A DNA stretch of 64,000 nucleotides from an uncultured Bacilli bacterium (GTDB taxonomy: Bacteria; Bacillota_I; Bacilli_A; RF39; UBA660). Positions 22,659 through 31,685 of the stretch are shown in pieces. A program made the translations under genes and the position numbers. The notes under the pieces were generated by a model. That model was not told where the DNA came from, ran no database searches, and worked only from the letters and a program-made list of their open reading frames with translations. The stretch is taken from positions 27,837-91,836 of the forward strand of contig CAKPSB010000005.1 in the NCBI GenBank assembly GCA_934183155.1, read 5' to 3'. How positions within the stretch are numbered: position 1 is the first letter of the stretch; every line of letters starts with the position of its first letter.

Positions 22659-23968
22659 TGCACATTCTATATGTTAAAATTGATGGTATTACTTGTGATA
22701 ATTGCAGAAATAGAATAAAAAAAGAACTGTTAAATATAAAAGAAATTGAAAAGGTAGGAATGACTAAAAATATAGCTAAGATAACTTCTTTAAAAGAAAT
22801 TGATGAGATAAAAATTATTAATACAATTAATTCATTGGGATATTTTACAAAAAAAGATTATATAAGTGAAAATATTAAGAATATAGATTCAGATATAAAA
22901 TTAAAAGAATTTATTATTATATTTATTTCTATTTTGTTATTAATGTTTTTAATTAAAAAAATATTTGGATATAATATTTTTAATGTAATTCCTACTATAG
23001 ATGAAAATATTACTTATGGAATGTTATTTATAACGGGACTATTAACTAGCATTCATTGCATTAGTATGTGTGGTGCTATAAATTTAATGACCTCGTTTAA
23101 TCGAGAAAATAAAATTAATTTAAAAAGACCAATTTTATATAATTTAGGTAGACTAATATCTTATACTTTATTAGGTGGAGTTGTAGGATTAATTGGTTCA
23201 ATTATTTGTGTTAGTGAGACTATGGGTGGGGTAATTATTATATTTGCTTCTGTAGTAATGTTATTGATGTCTTTAAACATGTTAAATATAATTAAGCTTA
23301 AATTACCTAAATTAATAAAGATTAAAAATAATGTTAAAACAAGTAATGCTTTTATAATTGGCTTATTAAATGGATTTATGCCATGTGGCCCATTACAGGC
23401 TATGCAGATATATGCTTTATCTACTGGATCATTTATAAAAGGTGCATTGTCAATGCTTTTATTTTGTTTAGGGACAGTACCATTAATGCTTGGCGTTGGA
23501 GTTATATTTAATGTGGTAGATGGAAGAAAAAGGATAATATTAAATAAAATAGCATCTGTACTTATTTTATTACTATCTATAGCAATGTTATTTAGAGGAT
23601 TAAGTATTTTAGGTATAAATTACAATGCATTATTTAATGATTATGGAAATTATACTGCTTCAACTATTTATAAAGATTATCAAGAAGTAAAAATAAATTT
23701 ATCTTATGGAAGTTATGACGACATAATAGTTCAAAAAGGCATGAAAGTTAGATTAATTATTAATGCTTCTGGAAAATATTTAACTGGATGCAATAATGTT
23801 GTAATGATAGATGAATTTAATATAAAAAAAGAACTTAAAGAAGGGGAAAATATTATAGAATTTACTCCAGATAAAGTGGGCACTTATTTTATTAATTGTT
23901 GGATGAATATGATTTCGAATAATATCAAAGTTATAGATAACGAAAAATATTTTGAGGTGAGAAAATGA
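22658..23968 (+). CDS. HMA - DsbD/SafE-like membrane - cupredoxin fusion protein
   Basis: 436 residues in three parts: an N-terminal heavy-metal-associated domain (ILYVKIDGITCDNCRNRI, Cys pair near 14-17); a six-helix DsbD/CcdA-like core (about 85-320; GLLTSIHCISMCGAINLM and LNGFMPCGPLQAMQIYAL hold its conserved Cys); and a cupredoxin-like C-terminus (YGSYDDIIVQKGMKVRLIIN ... GTYFINCWMNMISNNIKV) with a Cys-Trp-Met-Asn-Met cluster suited to Cu(I). Relatives are annotated as TauE/SafE sulfite exporters, but the metal domains argue for copper handling at the membrane. It overlaps csoR by one base and copA by four. Confidence 0.8.
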   Translation: MHILYVKIDGITCDNCRNRIKKELLNIKEIEKVGMTKNIAKITSLKEIDEIKIINTINSLGYFTKKDYISENIKNIDSDIKLKEFIIIFISILLLMFLIKKIFGYNIFNVIPTIDENITYGMLFITGLLTSIHCISMCGAINLMTSFNRENKINLKRPILYNLGRLISYTLLGGVVGLIGSIICVSETMGGVIIIFASVVMLLMSLNMLNIIKLKLPKLIKIKNNVKTSNAFIIGLLNGFMPCGPLQAMQIYALSTGSFIKGALSMLLFCLGTVPLMLGVGVIFNVVDGRKRIILNKIASVLILLLSIAMLFRGLSILGINYNALFNDYGNYTASTIYKDYQEVKINLSYGSYDDIIVQKGMKVRLIINASGKYLTGCNNVVMIDEFNIKKELKEGENIIEFTPDKVGTYFINCWMNMISNNIKVIDNEKYFEVRK

Positions 23969-26166
23969 ATAAGATAATTTTAAAAATAGATGGTATGACT
24001 TGTAGTGCTTGTTCATCAAGTTTAGAAAAATATTTACTAAAACAAAAAGGAATAAATGATGCTTTGGTAAATTTAGTAATGTCTTCAGCAAGTATAAGTT
24101 ATGACGATAATATTACTATAGAAGATTTAAATAGATTTGTCAGTGAAGCAGGTTTTAAATCATTAGGGGTTTATGATGAACAAGAGGATAATAATACTAA
24201 TAAAAATGTTTATTTTATAGTTAATGGATTACTAGCATTATTAGTTTTATATATTTCAATGTCACATATGGTTCATTTACCTGTAGTGCCTTTTTTACAT
24301 ATGATAAATCATCCAATGAATTATTCAGTATGTTTATTTATATTTAGTTTGTATTTTATATATTTTGGAAGAGATATTATTATTAATGGTATTAAAAATA
24401 TCAAATATAAATCTCCTAATATGGATACATTGGTTACATTAGGTGTTATTTCAAGTTTTATATTTAGTACATTCAATATGATTATGATATTAAAAGGAAA
24501 TAATGAATATGTGGAAAATTTATATTTTGAAAGTGTTTGTATTATTCTTTATTTAATTAAGTTTGGTAGATATATAGATGGTATTAGTAAAGAAAAAACT
24601 AAAGATGCTATAAAGGGGTTAGTAACTATTACTCCAAAGACTGCAGTTTTATTTAAGAATAATAAAGAAAAGGAAATTTCTATTGATGAAGTGAAAAAAG
24701 GAGATATTTTAATAGCTAAACCAGGAAATAGATTTGCTGTAGATGGAATTATAGTTAAAGGTTCTTCACACGTTGATGAATCATTTATAAGTGGTGAATC
24801 AGCACCTGTTAGAAAAAATATAAATGATAAAGTCGTTGCGGGGTCAGTTAATTTAGATGGGGAGGCTTTATATAAAGCAGAAAATATAGGCAAGAACTCA
24901 ACAATATCAGAAATAGTAAGATTAGTAGTTGAAGCTACAAATACAAAGGCTCCAATCGCAAGAATTGCTGACAAAGTAAGTGGAGTATTTGTTCCAGTCG
25001 TTATAGTTTTAGCGGTTATAACGCTCATTACTCATTTGTTATTAGGTTTTAGTTTTAATAAATCTATTGTTTATTTTGTAACTGTACTTGTTTGTGCTTG
25101 TCCTTGTGCTTTAGGACTTGCAACTCCGCTGGCGATAGTAGTTAGTGAAGGATTATGTGCTAAGAATGGAATCTTAGTAAAAAAATCGGAAACACTTGAA
25201 AATGCAAATAAAATTGATGTAATAGTATTTGATAAAACAGGTACATTAACTTATGGAAACTTAAGGATATCAAAAATAATAAATAATTCCGTTTATTCAG
25301 ATAATGATTTAATAGAAATAGTCTCATCATTGGAAAGTAAATCAACGCATCCAATTGCTAGTGCTTTTAAAAATTATGCTAGTGAAAATAATTTGAAAAA
25401 ATTAGAAGTTAGTGAATTTAAAAATATAGCAGGTATTGGATTATCAGGGATTGTTAATAAAAAAGAATATTTAATAGGAAATAATAAAATACTTAAAAAG
25501 TACAATATAGATAATAAGATTTTTAAAGATGAAAAAAAGTTGTCTTTGGGTGGTAATAGTATTGTATATGTTATTGAAAATAAAAAAGTAATTGCACTTA
25601 TTGGTGTAAAAGATATTATTAGAGATAATGCAATTGATGTTATAAATAAATTAAAGCAAATAAATAAAAGAGTCATTATGCTTACAGGAGATAATGAAAT
25701 TACTGCTAATATAATTGCTAAAGATATTGGCATTAAAGAAATAACAGCAAATGTATCTCCTAAAGATAAATCAAATAAAATTAAAGAATTAAAGAATAAA
25801 GGCTTAAAAGTTATGATGGTTGGAGATGGAATAAATGATGCTCCAAGTTTGTCTTTTGCAGATATAGGAGTAAGTTTAAATTCTGCTATTGATATAGCGG
25901 CTGATTCTGCTGATGTTATATTAATGAAAAATGATTTGAATTCAATATATAATTTGTTTGATATAAGCAAAAAAACACTAAGTAATATAAAGGGTAATTT
26001 ATTTTGGGCATTCTTTTATAATATTTGTATGATTCCAGTCGCATGTGGATTATTAGAGTGTATTAATATTTCAATGAATCCAATGATAGCAGGACTTGCT
26101 ATGACATTATCTAGTTTTACTGTCATAATAAATGCACTAAGCTTAAAAAGATGGAAGGAGAAGTAA
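23965..26166 (+). CDS. copA: Cu(I)-exporting P1B-type ATPase
   Basis: 733 residues. One N-terminal metal-binding domain (GMTCSACSSSLEK, Cys13 and Cys16), eight membrane helices, the transport motif Cys-Pro-Cys at 379-381 (CACPCALGLATP), phosphorylation motif DKTGT from Asp423, the HP dipeptide (KSTHPIAS), actuator SGES and hinge GDGINDAPSL. The C-terminal membrane part has YN and MxxS (NICMIPVACG, MAMTLSSFTV-like), as in Cu(I) pumps. It exports Cu(I) from the cytosol. It overlaps the preceding gene by four bases and is followed after three bases by the chaperone gene. Confidence 0.96.
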   Translation: MNKIILKIDGMTCSACSSSLEKYLLKQKGINDALVNLVMSSASISYDDNITIEDLNRFVSEAGFKSLGVYDEQEDNNTNKNVYFIVNGLLALLVLYISMSHMVHLPVVPFLHMINHPMNYSVCLFIFSLYFIYFGRDIIINGIKNIKYKSPNMDTLVTLGVISSFIFSTFNMIMILKGNNEYVENLYFESVCIILYLIKFGRYIDGISKEKTKDAIKGLVTITPKTAVLFKNNKEKEISIDEVKKGDILIAKPGNRFAVDGIIVKGSSHVDESFISGESAPVRKNINDKVVAGSVNLDGEALYKAENIGKNSTISEIVRLVVEATNTKAPIARIADKVSGVFVPVVIVLAVITLITHLLLGFSFNKSIVYFVTVLVCACPCALGLATPLAIVVSEGLCAKNGILVKKSETLENANKIDVIVFDKTGTLTYGNLRISKIINNSVYSDNDLIEIVSSLESKSTHPIASAFKNYASENNLKKLEVSEFKNIAGIGLSGIVNKKEYLIGNNKILKKYNIDNKIFKDEKKLSLGGNSIVYVIENKKVIALIGVKDIIRDNAIDVINKLKQINKRVIMLTGDNEITANIIAKDIGIKEITANVSPKDKSNKIKELKNKGLKVMMVGDGINDAPSLSFADIGVSLNSAIDIAADSADVILMKNDLNSIYNLFDISKKTLSNIKGNLFWAFFYNICMIPVACGLLECINISMNPMIAGLAMTLSSFTVIINALSLKRWKEK

Positions 26167-26169
26167 TGT

Positions 26170-26403
26170 ATGTTTAATAAAAAGATAAAGAAGATAATCA
26201 CTGTTGATGGTATGATGTGTGAGCACTGTAAGGCAAAAGTAGAAAAAACTTTATTAGAGTTAGAAGGCGTTTCTAAGGTAAAAGTTAGTTTGAAAGATAA
26301 AACCGTGATTATATATTCAAATTTTAATATTAATAATGATTCTATAATTAAGGCTATTGAAAAATTAGATTATAAAGTGGTTAGTATAGGGGCAGGTGAA
26401 TAA
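26170..26403 (+). CDS. copZ: Copper chaperone / HMA-domain protein
   Basis: 77 residues, a single ferredoxin-like HMA domain: ITVDGMMCEHCKAKVEKTL with the M-x-C-x-x-C site, then VKVSLKDKTVIIYS and IIKAIEKLDYKV. It should carry Cu(I) to CopA and possibly to CsoR. It starts three bases after copA stops and its TAATG stop overlaps the lipoprotein gene. A basic N-terminal extension (FNKKIKK) of about seven residues is slightly unusual. Confidence 0.88.
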   Translation: MFNKKIKKIITVDGMMCEHCKAKVEKTLLELEGVSKVKVSLKDKTVIIYSNFNINNDSIIKAIEKLDYKVVSIGAGE

Positions 26404-26915
26404 TGAAAAAAATTGGTATATTATTTATGCTTGTATTAATAATTTCATTAACTGGGTGTGAGACAAAAGATGAACAAACTGAAAAAAATTCAATTATATT
26501 AAAAAAAATAACAGGGAAAATAGTAAAGGCTAATATAGATAAAGATGGAAATATTATAATTAAAGAAAATGATATTACAGATAAAGTGGTTTATATTAGC
26601 TATGAATATGAAGGAGTAACTATTGGATTAATTGCAGTTAAAGATTCAAAAAATAATGTGAAAGTTGTAGTAAATACTTGTCAATCATGTGGCGGCTCAC
26701 CATATGCATATTTTGTACAAGTTGGCAATAAAATTCAATGTCAAAACTGTGGTAATATGTTTGCTATTGATGAACTAGATAATCTTGTAGAAGATGGCTG
26801 TAATCCTATAGCGATAGAAGATAAACAAACTAAAGATGGAGTAATAACGATAGGCACAAAACAATTAAAAGAATTAAAAGCAAAATTTGAAAATTGGAAA
26901 GGACCAAAAGTGTAA
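26403..26915 (+). CDS. DUF2318 lipoprotein of the copper operon
   Basis: 170 residues. The N-terminus is a lipoprotein signal (MKKIGILFMLVLIISLTGC, lipid Cys at 19). The body is a DUF2318-type domain with two Cys pairs, VNTCQSCGGSPYAYF and IQCQNCGNMFAIDEL, then DGCNPIAI, consistent with a metal or Fe-S site outside the membrane. DUF2318 proteins are often linked to iron or copper transport, but their reaction is not known. As the last gene of the CsoR operon it probably binds copper at the cell surface. No clear terminator follows. Confidence 0.75.
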   Translation: MKKIGILFMLVLIISLTGCETKDEQTEKNSIILKKITGKIVKANIDKDGNIIIKENDITDKVVYISYEYEGVTIGLIAVKDSKNNVKVVVNTCQSCGGSPYAYFVQVGNKIQCQNCGNMFAIDELDNLVEDGCNPIAIEDKQTKDGVITIGTKQLKELKAKFENWKGPKV

Positions 26916-27160
26916 TATAATTGGATCTTTAGTGATTAATACATTTGATTTTGTTATATTTTTTATAAAAATTATTCTTTTGTTGTTTGCTTTTCAAAAT
27001 TATTATAATACCGGATGATTTTTTTATATCTAATGGAAACTATTATAAGACTTATTAATTAAGATGTGAACTAAAATAGAATCAATATTTTTGCAAGAGA
27101 TAGTATAACAATATTAGGGTATATATTTTAAAAAAGGATTAACAAATATTAAAAAAATAA
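26916..27160. other. Non-coding stretch between copper operon and str operon
   Basis: About 245 AT-rich bases with no supported gene, tRNA or strong hairpin. The 15-base repeat seen at 16941 and 21917 was looked for here as a possible right end of the accessory region and was not found. Confidence 0.4.
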
Positions 27161-27189
27161 TTGACAAAATATGTAGCAAATGTTATATT
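27161..27189 (+). promoter_or_regulatory. Promoter of rpsL-rpsG-fusA
   Basis: TTGACA (27161-27166), 17-base spacer, TATATT (27184-27189). Confidence 0.8.
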
Positions 27190-27208
27190 AGTTATGCATT
27201 TTAATTTT

Positions 27209-27232
27209 AGGTTTACCTTGTGGTAAATCTTT
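27209..27232 (+). promoter_or_regulatory. Hairpin in the str operon leader
   Basis: GGTTTACC-TTGT-GGTAAATC (27210-27229, one G-U pair) followed by TTTAATT, about 57 bases before rpsL. It may be an attenuator or an autoregulatory site for a ribosomal protein; only the fold is seen. Confidence 0.45.
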
Positions 27233-27288
27233 AATTAAAACAAATTATGAAACACCTGGGTATGTGTAATGAAAGGAGGGCGAAATAT

Positions 27289-27708
27289 ATGCCAACTATC
27301 AATCAACTTGTTAGAAAAAAAAGAGGTTCTAAAACTAAGAAAAGTAAATCACCAATGTTAAATATTGGTTTTAACAGCAAAGATAAAAAAGAAACAGTAA
27401 GTAATTCTCCACAAAAACGTGGTGTATGTACTCGTGTTGGTACTAAAACACCTAAGAAGCCAAACTCAGCATTAAGAAAATATGCTCGTGTTAGACTTTC
27501 AAACGGAAAAGAAGTAGATACTTATATTCCTGGTGAAGGACATAACTTACAAGAACACAGTGTTGTATTAGTTCGTGGTGGTCGTGTTAAAGATTTAATC
27601 GGTGTTCGTTATCACATTGTTCGTGGTACTATGGATACTGCTGGAGTTGACGCAAGAAGACAAGGACGTTCAAAATACGGCGCAAAAAAACCAAAAGAAA
27701 ATAACTAA
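27289..27708 (+). CDS. rpsL: Small-subunit ribosomal protein uS12
   Basis: 139 residues with the uS12 signatures: PTINQLVRK, RGVCTRVGTKTPKKPNSALRKYARVRLSNG, EGHNLQEHSVVLVRGGRVKDLIGVRYH. Lys in PNSALRK and in RGGRVKD are the wild-type residues whose mutation gives streptomycin resistance. AAAGGAGGG precedes the ATG at 27289; an earlier in-frame ATG would overlap it. First gene of the str operon. Confidence 0.97.
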   Translation: MPTINQLVRKKRGSKTKKSKSPMLNIGFNSKDKKETVSNSPQKRGVCTRVGTKTPKKPNSALRKYARVRLSNGKEVDTYIPGEGHNLQEHSVVLVRGGRVKDLIGVRYHIVRGTMDTAGVDARRQGRSKYGAKKPKENN

Positions 27709-27730
27709 TATTTAAGAAAGGAGTGAAATT

Positions 27731-28198
27731 ATGCGTAAAAGAAGAGCAGTAAAAAGAGATGTTTTACCAGATCCTATGTATAATTCAAAAGTTGTTACTA
27801 AGTTAATTAACCAAATTATGCTAGATGGTAAAAAAGGTACAGCTCAAACAATTTTATACGATGCATTTAACATTGTAAAAGAGAAAACTGATGCTGATGC
27901 TATGGATGTTTTTAATAAAGCTTTAGAAAACATTAAACCTGCTTTGGAAGTTAAAACAAGACGTGTAGGTGGAGCTAATTATCCTGTTCCAATCGAAGTT
28001 AAAGCTGATAGAGCTCAAGCTTTGGGATTACGTTGGCTTGTTAATTATGCTAGATTAAGAGGCGGACATTCAATGGCTGAAAATTTAGCAAATGAAATAA
28101 TTGATGCTTCTAATGGCGTAGGAGCAGCAGTTAAAAAACGTGAGGAAACTCATAGAATGGCAGAAGCTAATAAAGCATTTGCTCATTATAGATGGTAA
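27731..28198 (+). CDS. rpsG: Small-subunit ribosomal protein uS7
   Basis: 155 residues, typical length. RKRRAVKRDVLPDPMYNSKVVTKLIN, NIKPALEVKTRRVGGANYPVPIEV and RKKREETHRMAEAN-like C-terminal segments mark uS7, an assembly-nucleating protein of the 30S head. AAGAAAGGAG precedes the ATG. It lies 22 bases after rpsL and 21 before fusA. Confidence 0.97.
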   Translation: MRKRRAVKRDVLPDPMYNSKVVTKLINQIMLDGKKGTAQTILYDAFNIVKEKTDADAMDVFNKALENIKPALEVKTRRVGGANYPVPIEVKADRAQALGLRWLVNYARLRGGHSMAENLANEIIDASNGVGAAVKKREETHRMAEANKAFAHYRW

Positions 28199-28219
28199 TT
28201 TTAAGAAAGGAAATAAATT

Positions 28220-30292
28220 ATGGCTCGTGAATATAGTTTAGAGAAAACTCGTAATATTGGTATCATGGCTCATATTGATGCTGGTAAAACTACTTGTACT
28301 GAAAGAGTTTTATTCCATACTCATAAGATTCATAAAATTGGTGAAACACACGATGGTGAATCTCAAATGGACTGGATGGAACAAGAACAAGAACGTGGTA
28401 TTACTATTACATCAGCAGCTACTACAGCTTATTGGAAGGGATACCGTTTAAATATTATCGATACTCCAGGACACGTTGATTTTACTGTTGAAGTTCAAAG
28501 AAGTTTACGTGTATTAGATGGCGCTGTTGCATTAATTGATGCTCAAGCTGGTGTTGAACCACAAACTGAAACTGTTTGGCGTCAAGCTACTGAATATAAT
28601 GTCCCAAGAATGATTTTTGCTAATAAAATGGACAAAATGGGTGCAGATTTTGAGTTTAGTTTAAAGAGTATTGATGAAAGACTAGGCGTTAATGCCAAAC
28701 CAATTGAATGGCCAATAGGTGCTGAAAGCGATTTTAATGGAATTATTGATTTAATTACTAGAAAAGCTTATAAGTATGATGGCAAACCTGAAGAAAATAC
28801 TGAAGAAATTGACATTCCAGCTGACATGGTAGATTTAGTTGAAGAAAAACGTAATGACTTAATTGAAGCTGTTGCTGAATTTGATGATAATTTAATGAAT
28901 AAGTATTTAGAGGGTGAAGAAATTTCTGTTGAAGAAATAAAAGCTGCTATTCGTAAAGGTACTTTAGCTGTTAAATTCTTCCCAGTTATGTGTGGAACTG
29001 CTTTAGGTAATAAAGGTATTAAGTTATTATTGGATGCTGTTGTTGATTATATGCCATCACCAATAGATGTTGAAGCAATTGCTGGAGTAGATTTAAATGG
29101 TAAAGATATTGTTAGACATCCTAAGGATAGTGAACCATTTTCAGCTTTAGCATTCAAAGTTATGACTGATCCATTTGTTGGACGTTTAACTTTTGTTAGA
29201 GTTTATTCTGGTCATTTATCTAATGGCTCTTATGTTTTAAATGCAAATAAGGATAAAAAAGAAAGAATTGGACGTATTTTACAAATGCATGCTAATCACA
29301 GACAAGAAATTACTGATATTTATACCGGTGATATTGCTGCTGTTGTAGGTCTTAAGGCTACAACTACTGGTGATACTTTATGTGATGAAAAACATGCTTG
29401 TATCTTAGCTCCAATGGAATTTCCAGAACCAGTTATCGAACTTGCAGTTGAACCAAAATCAAAAGATGATCAAGATAAAATGGCTTTAGCTTTACAAAAA
29501 TTATCTGAAGAAGATCCAACTTTTAGAGCTACTACAGATCATGAAACAGGACAAACTATTATTGCTGGTGTTGGTGAGTTACATCTTGACATCATTATTG
29601 ATAGAATGAAAAGAGAATTTGGTGTAGAGGCTAATGTTGGTAATCCACAAGTTGCTTATAGAGAAACAATTAAGCAAAAAGGTGATTGTGAAGGTAAATA
29701 TATTAAACAATCAGGTGGTCGTGGACAATATGGTCACGTTTGGGTTGAATTTGAACCAAACGAAGGTAAAGGATATGAGTTCGTTGACGCTGTTGTTGGT
29801 GGTGTAGTTCCAAGAGAATATATCCCAGTAGTTGATAAAGGCCTTCAAGAAGCTATGCAATCTGGTATTTTAGCTGGCTTCCCAGTAATTGATGTTAAGG
29901 CTACATTACATGATGGTTCTTATCACGATGTAGACTCATCTGAGATGGCCTTCAAAGTTGCAGCCTCACTTGCTTTAAAAGAAGCTAAGAAAAAATGTAA
30001 TCCTGTTATTTTAGAACCAATTATGAGTGTTGAAGTAACAGTTCCAGATGAATTTTTAGGAACAGTTATGGGTGATATTACAGCTCGTCGTGGTAGACCT
30101 ATGGGACAAAGATCTCGTGGTAATGCTCTTATGATTGATGCAATGGTACCACTTTCAGAGATGTTTGGTTATGTAACAAGTTTACGTTCTAATACTCAAG
30201 GTAGAGGAAACTTTACAATGAAATTTGATCATTATGAAGAAGTACCTAAAAATATCGCTGAAGATATTATCAAAAAAAATGGGGGAAACTAA
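28220..30292 (+). CDS. fusA: Elongation factor G
   Basis: 690 residues. EF-G is the GTPase that drives tRNA-mRNA translocation and, with RRF, ribosome recycling. G motifs are intact: AHIDAGKTT (P-loop), RGITITSAA, DTPGHVDF, ANKMDKMG and GSA-type region; domain IV shows GGRGQYGHVWVEFEPNEGKGYEF. Single str-operon copy following rpsG, preceded by AAGAAAGGAAA. Confidence 0.98.
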   Translation: MAREYSLEKTRNIGIMAHIDAGKTTCTERVLFHTHKIHKIGETHDGESQMDWMEQEQERGITITSAATTAYWKGYRLNIIDTPGHVDFTVEVQRSLRVLDGAVALIDAQAGVEPQTETVWRQATEYNVPRMIFANKMDKMGADFEFSLKSIDERLGVNAKPIEWPIGAESDFNGIIDLITRKAYKYDGKPEENTEEIDIPADMVDLVEEKRNDLIEAVAEFDDNLMNKYLEGEEISVEEIKAAIRKGTLAVKFFPVMCGTALGNKGIKLLLDAVVDYMPSPIDVEAIAGVDLNGKDIVRHPKDSEPFSALAFKVMTDPFVGRLTFVRVYSGHLSNGSYVLNANKDKKERIGRILQMHANHRQEITDIYTGDIAAVVGLKATTTGDTLCDEKHACILAPMEFPEPVIELAVEPKSKDDQDKMALALQKLSEEDPTFRATTDHETGQTIIAGVGELHLDIIIDRMKREFGVEANVGNPQVAYRETIKQKGDCEGKYIKQSGGRGQYGHVWVEFEPNEGKGYEFVDAVVGGVVPREYIPVVDKGLQEAMQSGILAGFPVIDVKATLHDGSYHDVDSSEMAFKVAASLALKEAKKKCNPVILEPIMSVEVTVPDEFLGTVMGDITARRGRPMGQRSRGNALMIDAMVPLSEMFGYVTSLRSNTQGRGNFTMKFDHYEEVPKNIAEDIIKKNGGN

Positions 30293-30302
30293 ATAAAAAT
30301 AG

Positions 30303-30331
30303 TTGAAATTTAGTGTAACTCATGTTAAAAT
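30303..30331 (+). promoter_or_regulatory. Separate promoter of tuf
   Basis: TTGAAA (30303-30308), 17-base spacer, TAAAAT (30326-30331) in the 70-base gap after fusA. tuf can therefore be made in excess of the upstream operon. Confidence 0.75.
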
Positions 30332-30362
30332 AATTATTGAAATAGAAAAAGGAGGAATATAA

Positions 30363-31553
30363 ATGGCAAAAGAAAAATTTGACCGTTCAAAACCACATGT
30401 TAATATTGGTACTATTGGACACGTTGACCATGGTAAAACAACATTAACTGCGGCTATTACAAAATATTTATCAGATCAAAATCCAAAATGGGCTCAATTC
30501 GAAGCATATGCTGACATTGATAAAGCTCCAGAAGAAAGAGAACGTGGTATAACTATTAATACTGCTCATATCGAATATGAAACAGCTAATAGACACTATG
30601 CACACGTTGACTGTCCAGGACATGCTGATTATGTTAAAAACATGATCACTGGTGCTGCTCAAATGGATGGTGCTATCTTAGTTATTGCTGCTACAGATGG
30701 ACCTATGGCTCAAACTCGTGAGCACATCTTATTATCACGTCAAGTAGGAGTACCTCGTATGGTTGTATTCTTAAATAAATGTGATATGGTTGATGATGAA
30801 GAATTATTAGACTTAGTTGAAATGGAAGTTCGTGAATTATTAACTGAATATGGTTATGATGGCGATAATACTCCAATCATCAGAGGTTCTGCATTAAAAG
30901 CTCTTGAAGGAGATGCAGCTTACGAAGCTAAAATTGGTGAATTAATGGATGCCGTTGATTCTTGGATTGAAACTCCAACTCGTGATAACGATAAACCATT
31001 CTTAATGCCAGTTGAAGATGTATTCACTATTACAGGTCGTGGTACAGTTGTTACTGGACGTGTTGAACGTGGTGAATTAAAACTTAACGAAGAAGTTGAA
31101 ATTGTTGGTTTAAAACCTACTAAGAAAACTGTTGTTACTGGAATTGAAATGTTCCGTAAACAATTAGACTTTACTGAAGCAGGAGATAACACAGGTTTAT
31201 TACTTCGTGGTGTTAACCGTGATGAAGTTGAACGTGGTCAAGTTATTGCTAAACCAGGATCAGTTACTCCACATACTAAGTTTAAAGCTCAAGTTTATGT
31301 ACTTAGTAAAGAAGAAGGTGGAAGACATACTCCATTCTTCAGTAACTATCGTCCACAATTCTACTTCCGTACAACTGATGTTACTGGTGTTATTGAATTA
31401 CCTGAAGGTGTTGAAATGGTAATGCCAGGTGATAACGTTGAAATGACAGTAGAATTAATTGCACCAATCGCTATTGAAAATGGTACTAAATTCTCTATCC
31501 GTGAGGGTGGTAGAACAGTTGGTGCTGGTAACGTTTCAGAAGTTATTAAATAA
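30363..31553 (+). CDS. tuf: Elongation factor Tu
   Basis: 396 residues. EF-Tu brings aminoacyl-tRNA to the ribosome as a GTP complex. GHVDHGKTT, RGITINTAHIEYE, DCPGHADY, NKCDMVDD and GSALKAL give the G domain; GRGTVVTGRVERG and the C-terminal barrel complete it. Codon choice is visibly biased towards CGT, GGT and GAA-type optimal codons, as expected for the most abundant protein. AAAGGAGGAA precedes the ATG. Confidence 0.98.
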   Translation: MAKEKFDRSKPHVNIGTIGHVDHGKTTLTAAITKYLSDQNPKWAQFEAYADIDKAPEERERGITINTAHIEYETANRHYAHVDCPGHADYVKNMITGAAQMDGAILVIAATDGPMAQTREHILLSRQVGVPRMVVFLNKCDMVDDEELLDLVEMEVRELLTEYGYDGDNTPIIRGSALKALEGDAAYEAKIGELMDAVDSWIETPTRDNDKPFLMPVEDVFTITGRGTVVTGRVERGELKLNEEVEIVGLKPTKKTVVTGIEMFRKQLDFTEAGDNTGLLLRGVNRDEVERGQVIAKPGSVTPHTKFKAQVYVLSKEEGGRHTPFFSNYRPQFYFRTTDVTGVIELPEGVEMVMPGDNVEMTVELIAPIAIENGTKFSIREGGRTVGAGNVSEVIK

Positions 31554-31557
31554 TTTT

Positions 31558-31586
31558 AAACTAGAGAGTGTTCTCTAGTTTTTTTG
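31558..31586 (+). terminator. Terminator of tuf
   Basis: AAACTAGAGA-GTGT-TCTCTAGTTT, a perfect 10-bp stem ending in a T run. Confidence 0.92.
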
Positions 31587-31631
31587 TTTTATGTAATATT
31601 ATCTGTCGGTTATATTTTTTCCTTTAGTTCA

Positions 31632-31660
31632 TTGACTTTTATTTTAAAAAACAATATAAT
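31632..31660 (+). promoter_or_regulatory. Promoter of hisS-aspS
   Basis: TTGACT (31632-31637), 17-base spacer, TATAAT (31655-31660). The leader to hisS is under 20 bases, so there is no T-box here, unlike many Bacillota synthetase operons. Confidence 0.82.
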
Positions 31661-31685
31661 TTTAATTAGTGTTAGGAGTGAGAAC

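Noticed and set aside
22658..23968. Sulfite exporter (TauE/SafE) as the function of the copper-operon membrane protein
   Set aside because: The HMA and cupredoxin-like domains and the CsoR-controlled context point to copper; the exporter label reflects only the distant membrane fold.
26916..27246. tRNA genes or a third copy of the 15-base repeat
   Set aside because: No cloverleaf with GTTC-type T loop and no copy of CCCCCTGAAGAGAGC could be seen in this gap.
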